Assembly (NCBI RefSeq): GCF_023094165.1
Contig: NZ_JALMDK010000003.1
Coordinates: 186,001 to 250,000, forward strand
Length of the DNA stretch: 64,000 nt
Origin: Crossiella sp. S99.2
Lineage (GTDB): Bacteria > Actinomycetota > Actinomycetes > Mycobacteriales > Pseudonocardiaceae
Direction of reading: 5' to 3'
In this document: positions 24,729-32,905 of the stretch, piece by piece
Numbering within the stretch: the first letter of the stretch is position 1
Layout of the letters: each line of letters starts with the position of its first letter
Position numbers and translations under genes: made by a program
The notes under the pieces: model-generated
The model's database searches: none
What the model saw: the letters and a program-made list of their open reading frames with translations, nothing else
What the model was told of the DNA's origin: nothing

Positions 24729-25640
24729 GTGGACCGAACCCAACTCGCCGACTTCCTCCGCCGCTGCCGGGCCCGCGTGCAGCCCGCCGAGGTGGCCGGC
24801 CTCGACCTGACCCGCCGCCGCACCCCCGGCCTGCGCCGCGAGGAGGTGGCCCGCCTCGCCGGTGTCTCCACCGACACCTACACCCGCCTTGAACAGTGCA
24901 GAGGCCGACATCCGACCACCCAGGTGCTGGCCAGCCTGGCCCGCGCGCTCCGACTGACCGACGATGAACGAGACCACCTGTACCTGCTCGCCGGGCACGA
25001 GCCACCGGTCCCGCAGGAGCCCACCACCACGATCCGGCCCAGCCTGCGGTCGCTGCTGGGCCGCCTGTGGGACAACCCCGCCCAGGTGGTCTCCGACCTT
25101 GGTGTCGTGCTCGCGCAGAACCCGCTCTCGGTCGCCCTGATGGGTGATCTGGTCTCGGCGCACGGCTGGGACCGCAGCTTCTACTGGCGCTGGTTCGCCC
25201 GCCCGGAGACCCGCGCGCTGTTCCCGGCCGAGGACCACCCGCACCACTCGCGGGTGCACGTGGCGGATCTGCGGGCCACCGTGGCCCGCAGAGCCAAGGA
25301 CAAGGACGTGCTGGAGTTCGTCCGGGCCCTGCGCGCCAGCAGCGCCGAGTTCGCCGAACTCTGGGACGAACACGTCGTGGCCGTGCGCCGATCGGATGAG
25401 AAACGCTTCCTGCACCCCGAGATGGGACTGATCGAGGTGCATTGCGAGATCCTGCTGACCCCCGAGCACGACCAGCGTTTACTGGTCTACTCCGCCGAGC
25501 CCGGCACCGTCAGCCACGACCGCCTGCAGTTGCTCGGCATACTGGCCAACCAGACCCCGGAGGATCAGGCCGAGGCAGAGGCCGCGTTGGAGGAGCTGGA
25601 GGCGATGGACCGGTACCCCCAGGAGCCGTTCCAGTTCTGA
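24729..25640 (+). CDS. XRE-family regulator with MmyB-like ligand domain
   Basis: A 303-residue regulator. Residues 1-80 hold the helix-turn-helix: QLADFLRRCRARVQP, then TPGLRREEVARLAGVSTDTYTRLEQ, a motif typical of this actinobacterial group. Residues 100-280 are the MmyB-like ligand-binding domain, with NPLSVALMGD, FYWRWFARPETRALFP and VAVRRSDEKRFLHPEMGLIEV. Some relatives bind fatty acids or acyl compounds. GTG at 24729 is the start, with GGTGGAG just upstream. It faces an aldo/keto reductase across three tandem dyads; repression of that gene and autoregulation are expected. Its 3' end overlaps the convergent epimerase gene by 76 bases. Confidence 0.9.
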   Translation: MDRTQLADFLRRCRARVQPAEVAGLDLTRRRTPGLRREEVARLAGVSTDTYTRLEQCRGRHPTTQVLASLARALRLTDDERDHLYLLAGHEPPVPQEPTTTIRPSLRSLLGRLWDNPAQVVSDLGVVLAQNPLSVALMGDLVSAHGWDRSFYWRWFARPETRALFPAEDHPHHSRVHVADLRATVARRAKDKDVLEFVRALRASSAEFAELWDEHVVAVRRSDEKRFLHPEMGLIEVHCEILLTPEHDQRLLVYSAEPGTVSHDRLQLLGILANQTPEDQAEAEAALEELEAMDRYPQEPFQF

Positions 25641-26497
25641 CCCGGTTCCAGCACGATCAGCCCGTCACCGCTGTTGAAGGCGTTCGGCGCGCAGGTCATC
25701 GGCTCGATGGTGATGCCAGAGCGCGGCGTGCGTGCCGCCGGGGCGTAGTCGTCGGTGTAGACCTGCAGGTAGTCGTAGCCGCCGTCCAGCCACAGCTCGG
25801 TGGCCGTGCCGGTCGCGTCGGCCACCCGGGCCACGGCGTGTCCCCGCTCGTCCCGGACCAGGTCGGTGAAGGCGGTGTCCAGAGCCGCCGAACCGAGTGA
25901 GCGGGCGGCGCGGAAGTCCAGCGCGGTGCCGGTCACCGACTCCTTGCCGATGGGCAGCAGGCGGTTGTCGGTGGGGTAGTAGGTGGCCGCAGGCACGGTC
26001 AGTTCGACCGGCCCGGTGGTGGCCAGGTACGGGTGGTGCGCCGCGCCGAAGGGCGCCGGTGCCGAGCCGGTGTTGGTGGCCTGCAAGGTGATTCGGACGC
26101 CATCGGCGTCAACCTGGTGCTCGATACGGAAGGAGAGTGCGAACGGATAGCCGTACTGCGGACGTTGGTCCTGGGTCAGCACCACGCGGTCCTCGGTGTG
26201 CTCGACCAGCGACCACTCGGTCCAGCTCAGCAGCCCGTGCAGGGCAGCGCCCCGGTCCGGCTCGTTCAGCGGGACCTGGTGCCGCACCCCGCCGAAGGTG
26301 TATGCCCCGTCCTCGATCCGGTTGGGCCACGGCACGATGGTCTTGCCCTGATAGCTGTCGCCGAGTTCGTCAGCGGCGTGGGTGAGCAGCCGCTCGACGC
26401 CGTCAACCCGCCAGGACAGCAGCGTGGCGGCCACTCCGGCCACCACCGCGGTGTGCCGGCCAGAGCGGATCTCGTACAGGCGCCCGTTCATCGTCAT
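25565..26497 (-). CDS. Aldose 1-epimerase family protein
   Basis: A 310-residue GalM-like protein that interconverts alpha and beta anomers of aldoses. Conserved segments are KTIVPWPNRIEDGAYTFGG, ALHGLLSWTEWSLVEH (catalytic His in ALHGLL), GAAHHPYLATTG (second His) and a C-terminal TIEPMTCAPNAFNSGDGLIVLEPG with the catalytic Glu. The start may be ATG 26497 (MTMNG) or 26491 (MNG). It is monocistronic; an 800-base stretch without genes lies upstream. Activity on a specific sugar cannot be deduced. Confidence 0.9.
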   Translation of the reverse strand: MTMNGRLYEIRSGRHTAVVAGVAATLLSWRVDGVERLLTHAADELGDSYQGKTIVPWPNRIEDGAYTFGGVRHQVPLNEPDRGAALHGLLSWTEWSLVEHTEDRVVLTQDQRPQYGYPFALSFRIEHQVDADGVRITLQATNTGSAPAPFGAAHHPYLATTGPVELTVPAATYYPTDNRLLPIGKESVTGTALDFRAARSLGSAALDTAFTDLVRDERGHAVARVADATGTATELWLDGGYDYLQVYTDDYAPAARTPRSGITIEPMTCAPNAFNSGDGLIVLEPGQNWNGSWGYRSIASSSSNAASASA

Positions 26498-26821
26498 GGC
26501 GCGGATTGTGTCATCCGCGGCGGTGGGGCCGAGTCGCTCGTCAGAGTGTGTCGCCTGCCACGTAGGTGCACAGGTCCTACGAGCGGTGGTCAGGGACGGC
26601 GGTGTGGACGAGGGTCCGGACCTGCGATGGCACCGGGCGGCGTAGGCCGGATGTCGCTGTCGGGGCGTGCGAGCGGGCTCGCCTTCCTGGCGGTGGCGGC
26701 GCGAGGTGCCGGGCAGGTGGCGGCGTGCGGGTGGCTCGGGATGAGGCGCGCGGGTGCCGTGGGATGAGCGCGGTGGGCAGCCGTGCTCGCCGCGGCGGTG
26801 AAGGGACGTGGCGGCAACGGG

Positions 26822-26906
26822 TGCAGCGGGCAGTGGGTGCAGCGGGCAGTGGGTGCAGCGGGCAATTGGATGATGCAGCGGGCAGTTGGGTGCAGCAGGC
26901 AGTTGG
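26822..26906. repeat. Five spaced copies of TGCAGCGGGCA
   Basis: TGCAGCGGGCA begins at 26822, 26838, 26854 and 26874, with a one-mismatch copy at 26891. The intervals are 16, 16, 20 and 17 bases, and the intervening bases are related (GTGGG, GTGGG, ATTGGATGA, GTTGGG). It is a decaying minisatellite in non-coding DNA. Confidence 0.85.
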
Positions 26907-27035
26907 CGCGGCGGGGACGGTCTGAGACCGGGCCTCGGAGGGCACGGGTGGCGCAGGGTGGCCGCAGGCGCATGTGGGCGGCTGGCGGTGCTGATCGCGC
27001 TGGTGTTCGGGGTGCTCGCGGCCTGGCGGCAGGGC

Positions 27036-27175
27036 GGCTGGTGGCGCCCAAGGATGGCTGGCGGTGTGCAGGGGCGGCTGCCGGCGAGCAAGGGCGGCAG
27101 GTGGTGAGTGAGGACGGCAGGTGGTGAGCAAGGGTGGCAGGTGATGCGTGAGGGCGGCTGGTGGTGCGTGATGCC
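27036..27175. repeat. Seven tandem copies of a 20-base degenerate unit
   Basis: Seven contiguous units start at 27036, 27056, 27076, 27096, 27116, 27136 and 27156. Each begins GGCTG or GGCAG and has the approximate consensus GGCWGGTGGTGNGCAAGGGC. Middle units are the most alike. The 20-base period is not a multiple of three, so the array is not coding in one frame. Confidence 0.85.
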
Positions 27176-27299
27176 TGGCGTGGGTCACGCGGGTTGTGCG
27201 GCGCGGCTGATGCGGTGGCACGGGTTCGGTCGTTTGCCTCGGAACGACCGGGGTGTCGGGTCCGGGATGACCGGGGTGTTGGGACGGTGGCGGGTGGGG

Positions 27300-28259
27300 T
27301 CAGCCGGCCAGTTCGTCGGTGCGGGACAGCCAGCTTCGGTAGACCGGGGCCTGGTCCGCCTTGGCCCAGTAGGCGCGGATCGCGCTGCTGACCAGGGTGT
27401 CGGTCAGGGCGGCCAGGGGGCTGTCGGTGCGGAAGGCCAGGATGTGGCGGAAGTCCGGGCGGGCGCCGGCGAAGGGGCGGACCGAGATGCCCTCCTCCAG
27501 ACGGAAAGTGGCTTGGGCGAGCATCACGCCCAGGCCGCGGCGGAGGAAGTCGCGGGCGTTGAAGCTGTCCAGGCGGTAGGCGATGCGGGGGATGAAACCG
27601 GCATTGGCACAGATGCCGCGGAGGTATTCGGCGCAGCGGATTTCCAAGCCCTGGGGGAGGATCCAGTTCTCCTCGGAAAGGTCGGCCAGGGCGATCTCGA
27701 ATTCGTTTGCTAGCGAATGTCCTGTTGCGACGGCGATGAACAGCGGTTCGGTGGCGATGGTGTGCACCGTCACGCCCGGCGGGCGGTCCAGGGGCATGCC
27801 CGGGTGCTCGGCGAGCACACCCAAGTCCGCCGCGCCACCCGCCAGAAGTTCCATCGCGGTCTGGCCGCAGCGTTCCTGCCGCAGGGTGATGTCGGCCTCC
27901 GGGGCCAGTTCGTGCAGGTGTTCGGTGATCGGACCCGGTAGCGGGGTCGGGTGGGCCACAACGCGGATCCGGGCCGGGCCGTCGGACAGCGGGGCACCGT
28001 GCTGGCGGGCCTCCTCGATCAGCTCGTCCACCGAGGGCACCAGGACCCGCACCCGTTGCACCACCAGCTCGCCCAGCGCGGTCGGACGGGTTCCGTTGCG
28101 GTCGCGGTGGAACAGCATGCCGCCGAAGGCGCGCTCTAGGCGCTGTAGCTGGCGGGTCAGGGCCGGCTGGGTCAGGCCGAGCCGGGTGGCGGCGCCGCTG
28201 AGACTGCCCGCCTCGCTGATGGCCCCAATCATCCGCAGGTGCCGGATCTCCACGTCCAT
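27300..28259 (-). CDS. LysR-family transcriptional regulator
   Basis: A 319-residue LysR-type regulator. The N-terminal winged helix-turn-helix is IRHLRMIGAISEAGSLSGAA followed by RLGLTQPALTRQLQRLERAF (about residues 5-45) and FHRDRNGTRPTALGE. The C-terminal effector domain runs from RIRVVAHPTPLPGP to the end. ATG 28259 is chosen because the fold begins there. It is divergent from the isonitrile synthase gene with 122 bases between the two starts, which for LysR regulators usually means control of the divergent gene. No other nearby target is evident. Confidence 0.9.
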   Translation of the reverse strand: MDVEIRHLRMIGAISEAGSLSGAATRLGLTQPALTRQLQRLERAFGGMLFHRDRNGTRPTALGELVVQRVRVLVPSVDELIEEARQHGAPLSDGPARIRVVAHPTPLPGPITEHLHELAPEADITLRQERCGQTAMELLAGGAADLGVLAEHPGMPLDRPPGVTVHTIATEPLFIAVATGHSLANEFEIALADLSEENWILPQGLEIRCAEYLRGICANAGFIPRIAYRLDSFNARDFLRRGLGVMLAQATFRLEEGISVRPFAGARPDFRHILAFRTDSPLAALTDTLVSSAIRAYWAKADQAPVYRSWLSRTDELAG

Positions 28260-28364
28260 GATCTCGATGCTAGGACCCGCTGACCTGGCCGCGTAGCCGC
28301 TGATCGTCCCCTGACCGGTCGAACCATGTCTTGCGGTCATGGCGAGGTGTCAGTGGCCCCCGCC

Positions 28365-28379
28365 GAATTGTTCAAATTC
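28365..28379. promoter_or_regulatory. AT-rich dyad before the isonitrile synthase gene
   Basis: GAATT-GTTCA-AATTC is a perfect 5-bp dyad with a 5-base centre, ending 2 bases before the isonitrile synthase start codon. It contains a T-N11-A arrangement as in LysR boxes and is the only AT-rich patch of the intergenic region. Confidence 0.45.
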
Positions 28380-28381
28380 TA

Positions 28382-29332
28382 ATGAGTTGCATGTTGTCCT
28401 CCACGACACCGGCGCGGCTGGCCACGCGGGTGCTCGAACTTGTGCTTGCGCACCAGCGGAAAGCACGCAATGGCGGGCCGTGCGGACCGAGTCCGTGCCC
28501 CCGGTGCCTTTCCGCGCACCTGCCCGCGGTGATCCGGGCAATTGGGCAGAACCGGCCGATTCAGTTCGTGCTGCCCGCCTTTCCGGCCAAATCGCCCAAC
28601 CGGGACAAGGTTCTCGGCCACCTGCCCGACCTGGCCGAGGAACTCGCCGTCGGTTTCCTCAGCGACCTGTGCGCGGAGCTGACCGAGCTGTATCCACCGG
28701 GCGCCCGGCTCACCATCTGTTCCGACGGCCGGGTCTTCGGCGACCTGATCGGCGTGCCGGATGAGGCGATCACCGCCTACCAGCAGGAGATGGCCGCGCT
28801 CATCCGGGCCACCGGGTCGGACCGGCTCGATCTGTACACATTGGACGACTACGCGCCCGGTTCCGGCCCGGAATCACTGCGCCGCCTGCTCGATGCGGAG
28901 TACACCGAACCGATCGCGGAACTGCGCGCGCGGATCCGGGCCGACGCCGACCTGCGCGCCATGTACCTGGGCATTGTTCGCTTCCTGCTGGAGGACCGGC
29001 ACGGCCCCGGCTACTCGGGCACCCGCTCGGCCCTGCAACGGGAAAGCCGCCACCGGGCCTATGGTGTGGTCGCCCGAAGCCGGGCCTGGGGCGATCTGGT
29101 CGGCGCCCGGTTCCCGGACGCGGTGCGGCTGTCCATCCACCCGCAGCCCTGCGGCGCGGCCAAACTCGGCCTGCTGCTCGGCCGCACCCCGGACGCCTGG
29201 CTCACCCCCTGGCACGCGGTGGCCGTGCGCGAGCCCAGTGGCTTCACCCTGATGAAGCGGATCGAGGCCGAACAACTGGGCGCGCGGCTCGTGCACCGGG
29301 CCGGTCGCCCCAGCCACTACGTCCTGCCCTGA
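28382..29332 (+). CDS. L-tyrosine/L-tryptophan isonitrile synthase family protein
   Basis: A 316-residue member of the PvcA/IsnA/DIT1 family, enzymes that turn the amino group of Tyr or Trp into an isonitrile using ribulose 5-phosphate. The diagnostic stretch is IQFVLPAFPAKSPNRDKVLG followed by HLPDLAEELAVGFL; further family features are ARLTICSDGRVFGDLIGVPD and the C-terminal SIHPQPCGAAKLGLLLGRTP and TPWHAVAVREPSGFTLMKR. An N-terminal Cys cluster is seen in GGPCGPSPCPRC. Length is normal for the family. ATG 28382 has no Shine-Dalgarno sequence, so leaderless or regulated translation is possible. The usual partner (an Fe(II)/2-oxoglutarate oxygenase, PvcB/IsnB) is missing. A divergent LysR gene probably controls it. 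Confidence 0.88.
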   Translation: MSCMLSSTTPARLATRVLELVLAHQRKARNGGPCGPSPCPRCLSAHLPAVIRAIGQNRPIQFVLPAFPAKSPNRDKVLGHLPDLAEELAVGFLSDLCAELTELYPPGARLTICSDGRVFGDLIGVPDEAITAYQQEMAALIRATGSDRLDLYTLDDYAPGSGPESLRRLLDAEYTEPIAELRARIRADADLRAMYLGIVRFLLEDRHGPGYSGTRSALQRESRHRAYGVVARSRAWGDLVGARFPDAVRLSIHPQPCGAAKLGLLLGRTPDAWLTPWHAVAVREPSGFTLMKRIEAEQLGARLVHRAGRPSHYVLP

Positions 29333-29440
29333 GCGGTTGCCTTGGGTGGTTGCCTTGCCACCGCGTTCCGCCCCGCCCCGGCCCCTGCCTCGCCACCACG
29401 TCTCGCCACCACGTCTCGCCGTTCGCGGCCCTGATGTTCA

Positions 29441-29475
29441 TGCCCCAGCGCCTTCGGACCGGCGGCGCTGGGGCA
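29441..29475. terminator. 12-bp hairpin between convergent isonitrile synthase and exonuclease genes
   Basis: TGCCCCAGCGCC (29441-29452) pairs perfectly with GGCGCTGGGGCA (29464-29475) across an 11-base loop. It lies 18 bases from the exonuclease stop and 109 bases after the isonitrile synthase stop, with no T-tract. It probably serves as a shared terminator. Confidence 0.65.
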
Positions 29476-29492
29476 GTACCTGGGGTTGCTGG

Positions 29493-30503
29493 TCATCCTG
29501 GCGTGCGCAGCTCGGCGAGCAGGCGGGCGAACACCGGTTCGGTGATGATCGGGATCTGGTAGTCGCGTGCCTTGCGTGCCTTGGTAGACAGGGAATCCGG
29601 GTCCGCGGCGACCACGACCTTGGTCCAGCGGCAGACGTTCTCCGGGTGGGTGACCAGCCCGGCGGCGGCCGCGTGGGCCTGGAGCTGTTCGCGGGGTTGG
29701 TCGGTCTGGCCGGTGAAGGCGATGCGGTCGCCGGCGTCCAGGCGGAATCCGGCGGGCAGTTCCGCGCCGGTGGGGCGGTCGTCCTCGGCGGAGCGGGGGA
29801 CAGGGGCGGGGCTGGGTGCCGTGCTGGTGCGGAACACGGCCGGGTTTCGGCTCGCCCGGCGGTAGCTGGGGGCGCCGTCCCGGCGGGGGCGGCGGGCGAC
29901 CGGGTGGCCGGGCGCGCTCCGGTGCACGACCGGGGTGTCCAGGGCGGGGGCGAATGGCCAGGGGCGGGAGCGGGCCGCTGCGAGCAGTGGGGACCAGTCG
30001 TCGTGGCCCGCGGCCAGGTAGTGCGCGAGCAGGGCCGCGGTGGCGCGGGCGTCGTAGAGGGCCGAGTGCGCGTTGGTCAGCGGGATGCCCGCGGCGGCGC
30101 AGCAGGCGGCCAGGTTGCGGCGGTCGGTGGTGAGGTAGCGCGGGGCCAGGGTCATGGTGCACAGGCCGTTGAGGGCCTCGGCCGGGGGCAGGACGCCGGC
30201 GGCGGTCAGCTCGGCCTGGAGGAATCTGGCGTCGAAGGTCAGGTTGTGCGCGACCAGGACCCGGCCGGTCAGGCGGGTGATCAGGTCGCCGGTGATCTTC
30301 TCGAAGGTGGGTGCGGGCAGGACCTCGCGGGTGGTGATGCGGTGGATGTGCTGCGGGCCCAGGTCACGGCGTGGGTTGACCAGGGTGCACCACTCGCCGG
30401 TGATGGCGCCCTGGGCGTTGACCTGGACCACGGCGATCTCGATGACCCGGTCGCGGCCTGCGGCGAAGCCCGTGGTCTCGACGTCCACCACCGCGAAGCC
30501 CAC
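29493..30503 (-). CDS. DEDDh 3'-5' exonuclease with C-terminal BRCT domain
   Basis: A 336-residue protein related to the DnaQ/epsilon exonuclease family. The exonuclease domain (residues 1-170) has Exo I FAVVDVETTGFAAGRDRVIEIA, Exo II in VLVAHNLTFDARFLQAEL and Exo III in NAHSALYDARATAALLAHYL, with acidic and His residues in place. A basic, Pro-rich linker (about 195-250) leads to a BRCT-like domain (RIAFTGQTDQPREQLQAHAA, then VVVAADPDSLSTKARKARDY). Such fusions act in DNA repair or proofreading in actinobacteria. It is monocistronic. The direct repeat of CGCCACCACGTCTCG near 29390-29420 is just beyond its 3' end. Confidence 0.9.
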   Translation of the reverse strand: MGFAVVDVETTGFAAGRDRVIEIAVVQVNAQGAITGEWCTLVNPRRDLGPQHIHRITTREVLPAPTFEKITGDLITRLTGRVLVAHNLTFDARFLQAELTAAGVLPPAEALNGLCTMTLAPRYLTTDRRNLAACCAAAGIPLTNAHSALYDARATAALLAHYLAAGHDDWSPLLAAARSRPWPFAPALDTPVVHRSAPGHPVARRPRRDGAPSYRRASRNPAVFRTSTAPSPAPVPRSAEDDRPTGAELPAGFRLDAGDRIAFTGQTDQPREQLQAHAAAAGLVTHPENVCRWTKVVVAADPDSLSTKARKARDYQIPIITEPVFARLLAELRTPG

Positions 30504-30566
30504 CGAACCCCCGATCCGTAGCGATCACCGGACGCAGCGTATCCGTCGCGATGATCACCGCCGGGG

Positions 30567-31211
30567 TCAGGCGGGCAGTTCGACGCTCTCACCGGTGGCC
30601 AGCAGGGTCAGCGGCGCGCCGGTGCCGGGGCCGCGTTCGCCGAGCATGCTGCTGGTCAGGGTGCGGCCGATGTCGCTGAGCAGCACGTCGTGCACCTGGT
30701 ATGCCTGGCGTGGCTTGACCGCGCGCACGTAGTCGATCAGGTGCGCGACCCGGGACCAGGGCGCGTGCAACGGCAGCAGCAGGGTGTCCACCGGGCGGTC
30801 GGGCACGGTGAGCGCGTCGCCGGGGTGGAAGACCGTGCCGCCGAGCAGGAAACCGCTGTTGGGCACCAGGGGCAGGTCCGGGTGGATCTCGGCGTGCCAG
30901 GTGCCGTGCACCTCGACCTCGACCGCGCCGAGGTCGAACCGGTCGCCGTGCCCGACCGCGGTGACCCGGCCGGCCAGGCCGGTGAGCTGGGCCGCGACCG
31001 AGGCCGTGGTCCACACCCGCAGCGCCGGGTTGGCGTCCAGGGCCTGGCGCAGGCGGTCGCCGTCGAAGTGGTCGAAGTGCTCGTGGGTGATCAGCACCGC
31101 GGTGGCGCCGGTGAGCGCCTCCGGCTCGGTGAAGGCGCCCGGGTCGAGCACGATGGTCTCGCCCTCGTGCTCGACCCGGACGCAGGCGTGGCCGTACTTG
31201 GTGAGTCGCAT
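30567..31211 (-). CDS. MBL-fold metal-dependent hydrolase (UlaG-like)
   Basis: A 214-residue metallo-beta-lactamase-fold protein. It starts MRLTKYGHACVRVEHEGETI, the UlaG-like first strand. The metal motif is LITHEHFDHFDGDRL (HxHxDH-type), with VFHPGDALTVPDR as the later Asp ligand and LPLHAPWSRVAHLIDYVR as a His-containing loop. The substrate is unknown. It follows a carboxylesterase gene 36 bases upstream on the same strand, so the two may be cotranscribed. A short inverted repeat (CTACA/TGTAG, about 31222-31240) lies in the gap. Confidence 0.85.
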   Translation of the reverse strand: MRLTKYGHACVRVEHEGETIVLDPGAFTEPEALTGATAVLITHEHFDHFDGDRLRQALDANPALRVWTTASVAAQLTGLAGRVTAVGHGDRFDLGAVEVEVHGTWHAEIHPDLPLVPNSGFLLGGTVFHPGDALTVPDRPVDTLLLPLHAPWSRVAHLIDYVRAVKPRQAYQVHDVLLSDIGRTLTSSMLGERGPGTGAPLTLLATGESVELPA

Positions 31212-31247
31212 ACCCGCAACTCTACAGCCTGGCTGTGTAGTCTGCGA

Positions 31248-32774
31248 TCAGAATGCCGTGGGTGGCACGCCGGTCCAGGCGGTGCGGATCTCGGCGGGTA
31301 CCCGGTCCTCCCGGACGTACGGGTGGCGGGTGAAGATCATGGTGTCGCGGGCGCCGGGTTCGAACGGGCGCCAGCGGGGGAGATCGGGCAGGCGGGGGTC
31401 GCCGGAGCGGGCGAAGGCACACAGCGAGTCGTTGAGCTGGGTGGCCAGGCGCTGGGCGAACTTGAGGTTGGCCTGGGGATGGAGTTGCTCCTGGCGGACC
31501 TTGCCGAAGGTGAAGGCCAGGTCGGAGGCGTGCACCGGGCCCAGCGGGGAGGCGTCCGCGTAGTCGAAGCGGTAGGTCCAGGCGCGGGCCCCGGCGCGCT
31601 GGGCGGCTTCGGCCAGCCAGATCGAGGGGAGGCCGACGAAGGTGTCGCTGACCAGGTCCAAGCGCGGGTCGCGGCCTGCAGGGCTGTGTTTGCGGTAGGT
31701 GGCCTGGATTTGTGCGAAGCGGACGTCGCCGACTACTGATTCGAGCTTGGCTTCCAGGCCGGGGGCGAAGAGGGGGAAGAGCTGGGCGAGTTGTTTTGAC
31801 TCGTCGCGGCAGGTGCCGATCATGAGGTCGACGGCGGGGGAGAGCCTGCGTAGCGGGTGGGTGGGCAGCACGTGGCCGTCCAGGACCTGGTGGAAGACCT
31901 CGCCGTTCAGCTCGGGGGCCTGGGTGGCGGCCGCGGCCGCGGCGACCAGGTCGGCGGCGGGCACGGTGAACAGCTTGGGTGAGTTGGGGTCGGGGATGCC
32001 GAGCTGCTTGAGCACGTAGTTGGTGGTGCGCTGGGCTTGGCCGGGGGTGAAGTGGGGGCGGGCGCCACCGCTTTGGGTCACCGCGCGGCGGAACAGGCCG
32101 GTCGCGGCGGGCGCGCCCAGCAGGCTGCCGATGGACATGCCGCCCGCGGACTCGCCCATCACCGTGATGGTGCGGGGATCGCCGCCGAAGCCGCTGATAC
32201 ACCGCCGCACCCAGCGCAGGGCCTCGATCTGGTCCAGCAGGGCGGCGTTGCCCGACCCTGGCCGGCCTGCCAGGTGCAGGTAGCCGAAGGCGTGCAGGCG
32301 GTAGTTGATCGTGACCAGGACGATGTCGTTGCGCTCGGCGAAGACCGTGCCGTCGTAGTCGCTGCCCGCGCCGCTGATGAACGCGCCGCCGTGGATCCAC
32401 ACCACCACCGGCCGGCGACCGCTGGTGCCGCGGGAGTAGACGTTGAGGAACAGGCAGTCCTCACTCTGCGGACCCGGCGGGCGGGGCGGTCCGGCCAGTT
32501 GCAGGGCGGCCGCGCCGAACTCGGTGGCGTCCTTGATCCCGCTCCACGGTCGCACCGGGCGGGGTGCGGTGAACCGGTGCTCCCCGGTGGGCGGCTCGGC
32601 GTAGCGGATGCCGCGCCACACCGTGATCTCGCCCGCGCGTTGCCCGCGCAGCCTGCCGAGCGGGGTGGTCGCGACCACCTCCGCGTCGGCCGCCGCGGCC
32701 ACCCCCGGCACCGCGGCGGTCAGCATCGCGCCGCCGGCCAGTCCCAGTGCCATCCGCCTGTTCACCTGTGCCAC
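31248..32774 (-). CDS. Secreted type-B carboxylesterase/lipase
   Basis: A 508-residue secreted carboxylesterase. The N-terminus NRRMALGLAGGAMLTAAVPG (with Arg-Arg) is a signal peptide of Sec or Tat type, ending near AAAADA. Family motifs are GIRYAEPPTGEHRFTAPRP, EDCLFLNVYSRG, VVWIHGGAFISGAG (oxyanion hole), ITVMGESAGGMSIG (nucleophile Ser) and PVHASDLAFTFG (catalytic His). The acid is probably in GTCRDESKQL. It hydrolyses carboxylic esters outside the cell; the substrate is unknown. It is divergent from a double-domain Lrp/AsnC regulator. Confidence 0.92.
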   Translation of the reverse strand: MAQVNRRMALGLAGGAMLTAAVPGVAAAADAEVVATTPLGRLRGQRAGEITVWRGIRYAEPPTGEHRFTAPRPVRPWSGIKDATEFGAAALQLAGPPRPPGPQSEDCLFLNVYSRGTSGRRPVVVWIHGGAFISGAGSDYDGTVFAERNDIVLVTINYRLHAFGYLHLAGRPGSGNAALLDQIEALRWVRRCISGFGGDPRTITVMGESAGGMSIGSLLGAPAATGLFRRAVTQSGGARPHFTPGQAQRTTNYVLKQLGIPDPNSPKLFTVPAADLVAAAAAATQAPELNGEVFHQVLDGHVLPTHPLRRLSPAVDLMIGTCRDESKQLAQLFPLFAPGLEAKLESVVGDVRFAQIQATYRKHSPAGRDPRLDLVSDTFVGLPSIWLAEAAQRAGARAWTYRFDYADASPLGPVHASDLAFTFGKVRQEQLHPQANLKFAQRLATQLNDSLCAFARSGDPRLPDLPRWRPFEPGARDTMIFTRHPYVREDRVPAEIRTAWTGVPPTAF

Positions 32775-32905
32775 TTCGGCCTCCCGTGTCCTGGTGTTCG
32801 CCCTCCACTTCAGCGCGGACTTGCCTGGAACCGGTCGTCCCGTACGCTGAAACGACGAAATCCCGCGAAGTGGCGGCCCCAGTCGACGAGAACCGGCGAA
32901 CGCAT

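Larger units (their letters stand above)
26498..27299. other. 800-base stretch without a supportable gene
   Basis: Between the epimerase start and the LysR stop no open frame has a ribosome-binding site, a plausible composition or family resemblance; the long frames on both strands are low-complexity (His/Pro/Ala- or Gly/Arg-rich). The stretch contains two tandem-repeat arrays (26822-26906 and 27036-27175). The promoter of the epimerase must lie in its left part, but no convincing -35/-10 pair was found. Confidence 0.7.

Noticed and set aside
26822..27175. CRISPR or coding repeat protein
   Set aside because: Intervals are short and related to one another, there are no unique spacers, and the 20-base period breaks any reading frame.
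26577..27221. His/Pro-rich proteins on the minus strand of the gene-free stretch
   Set aside because: They are translations of the tandem repeats, have no ribosome-binding sites and overlap in several frames.
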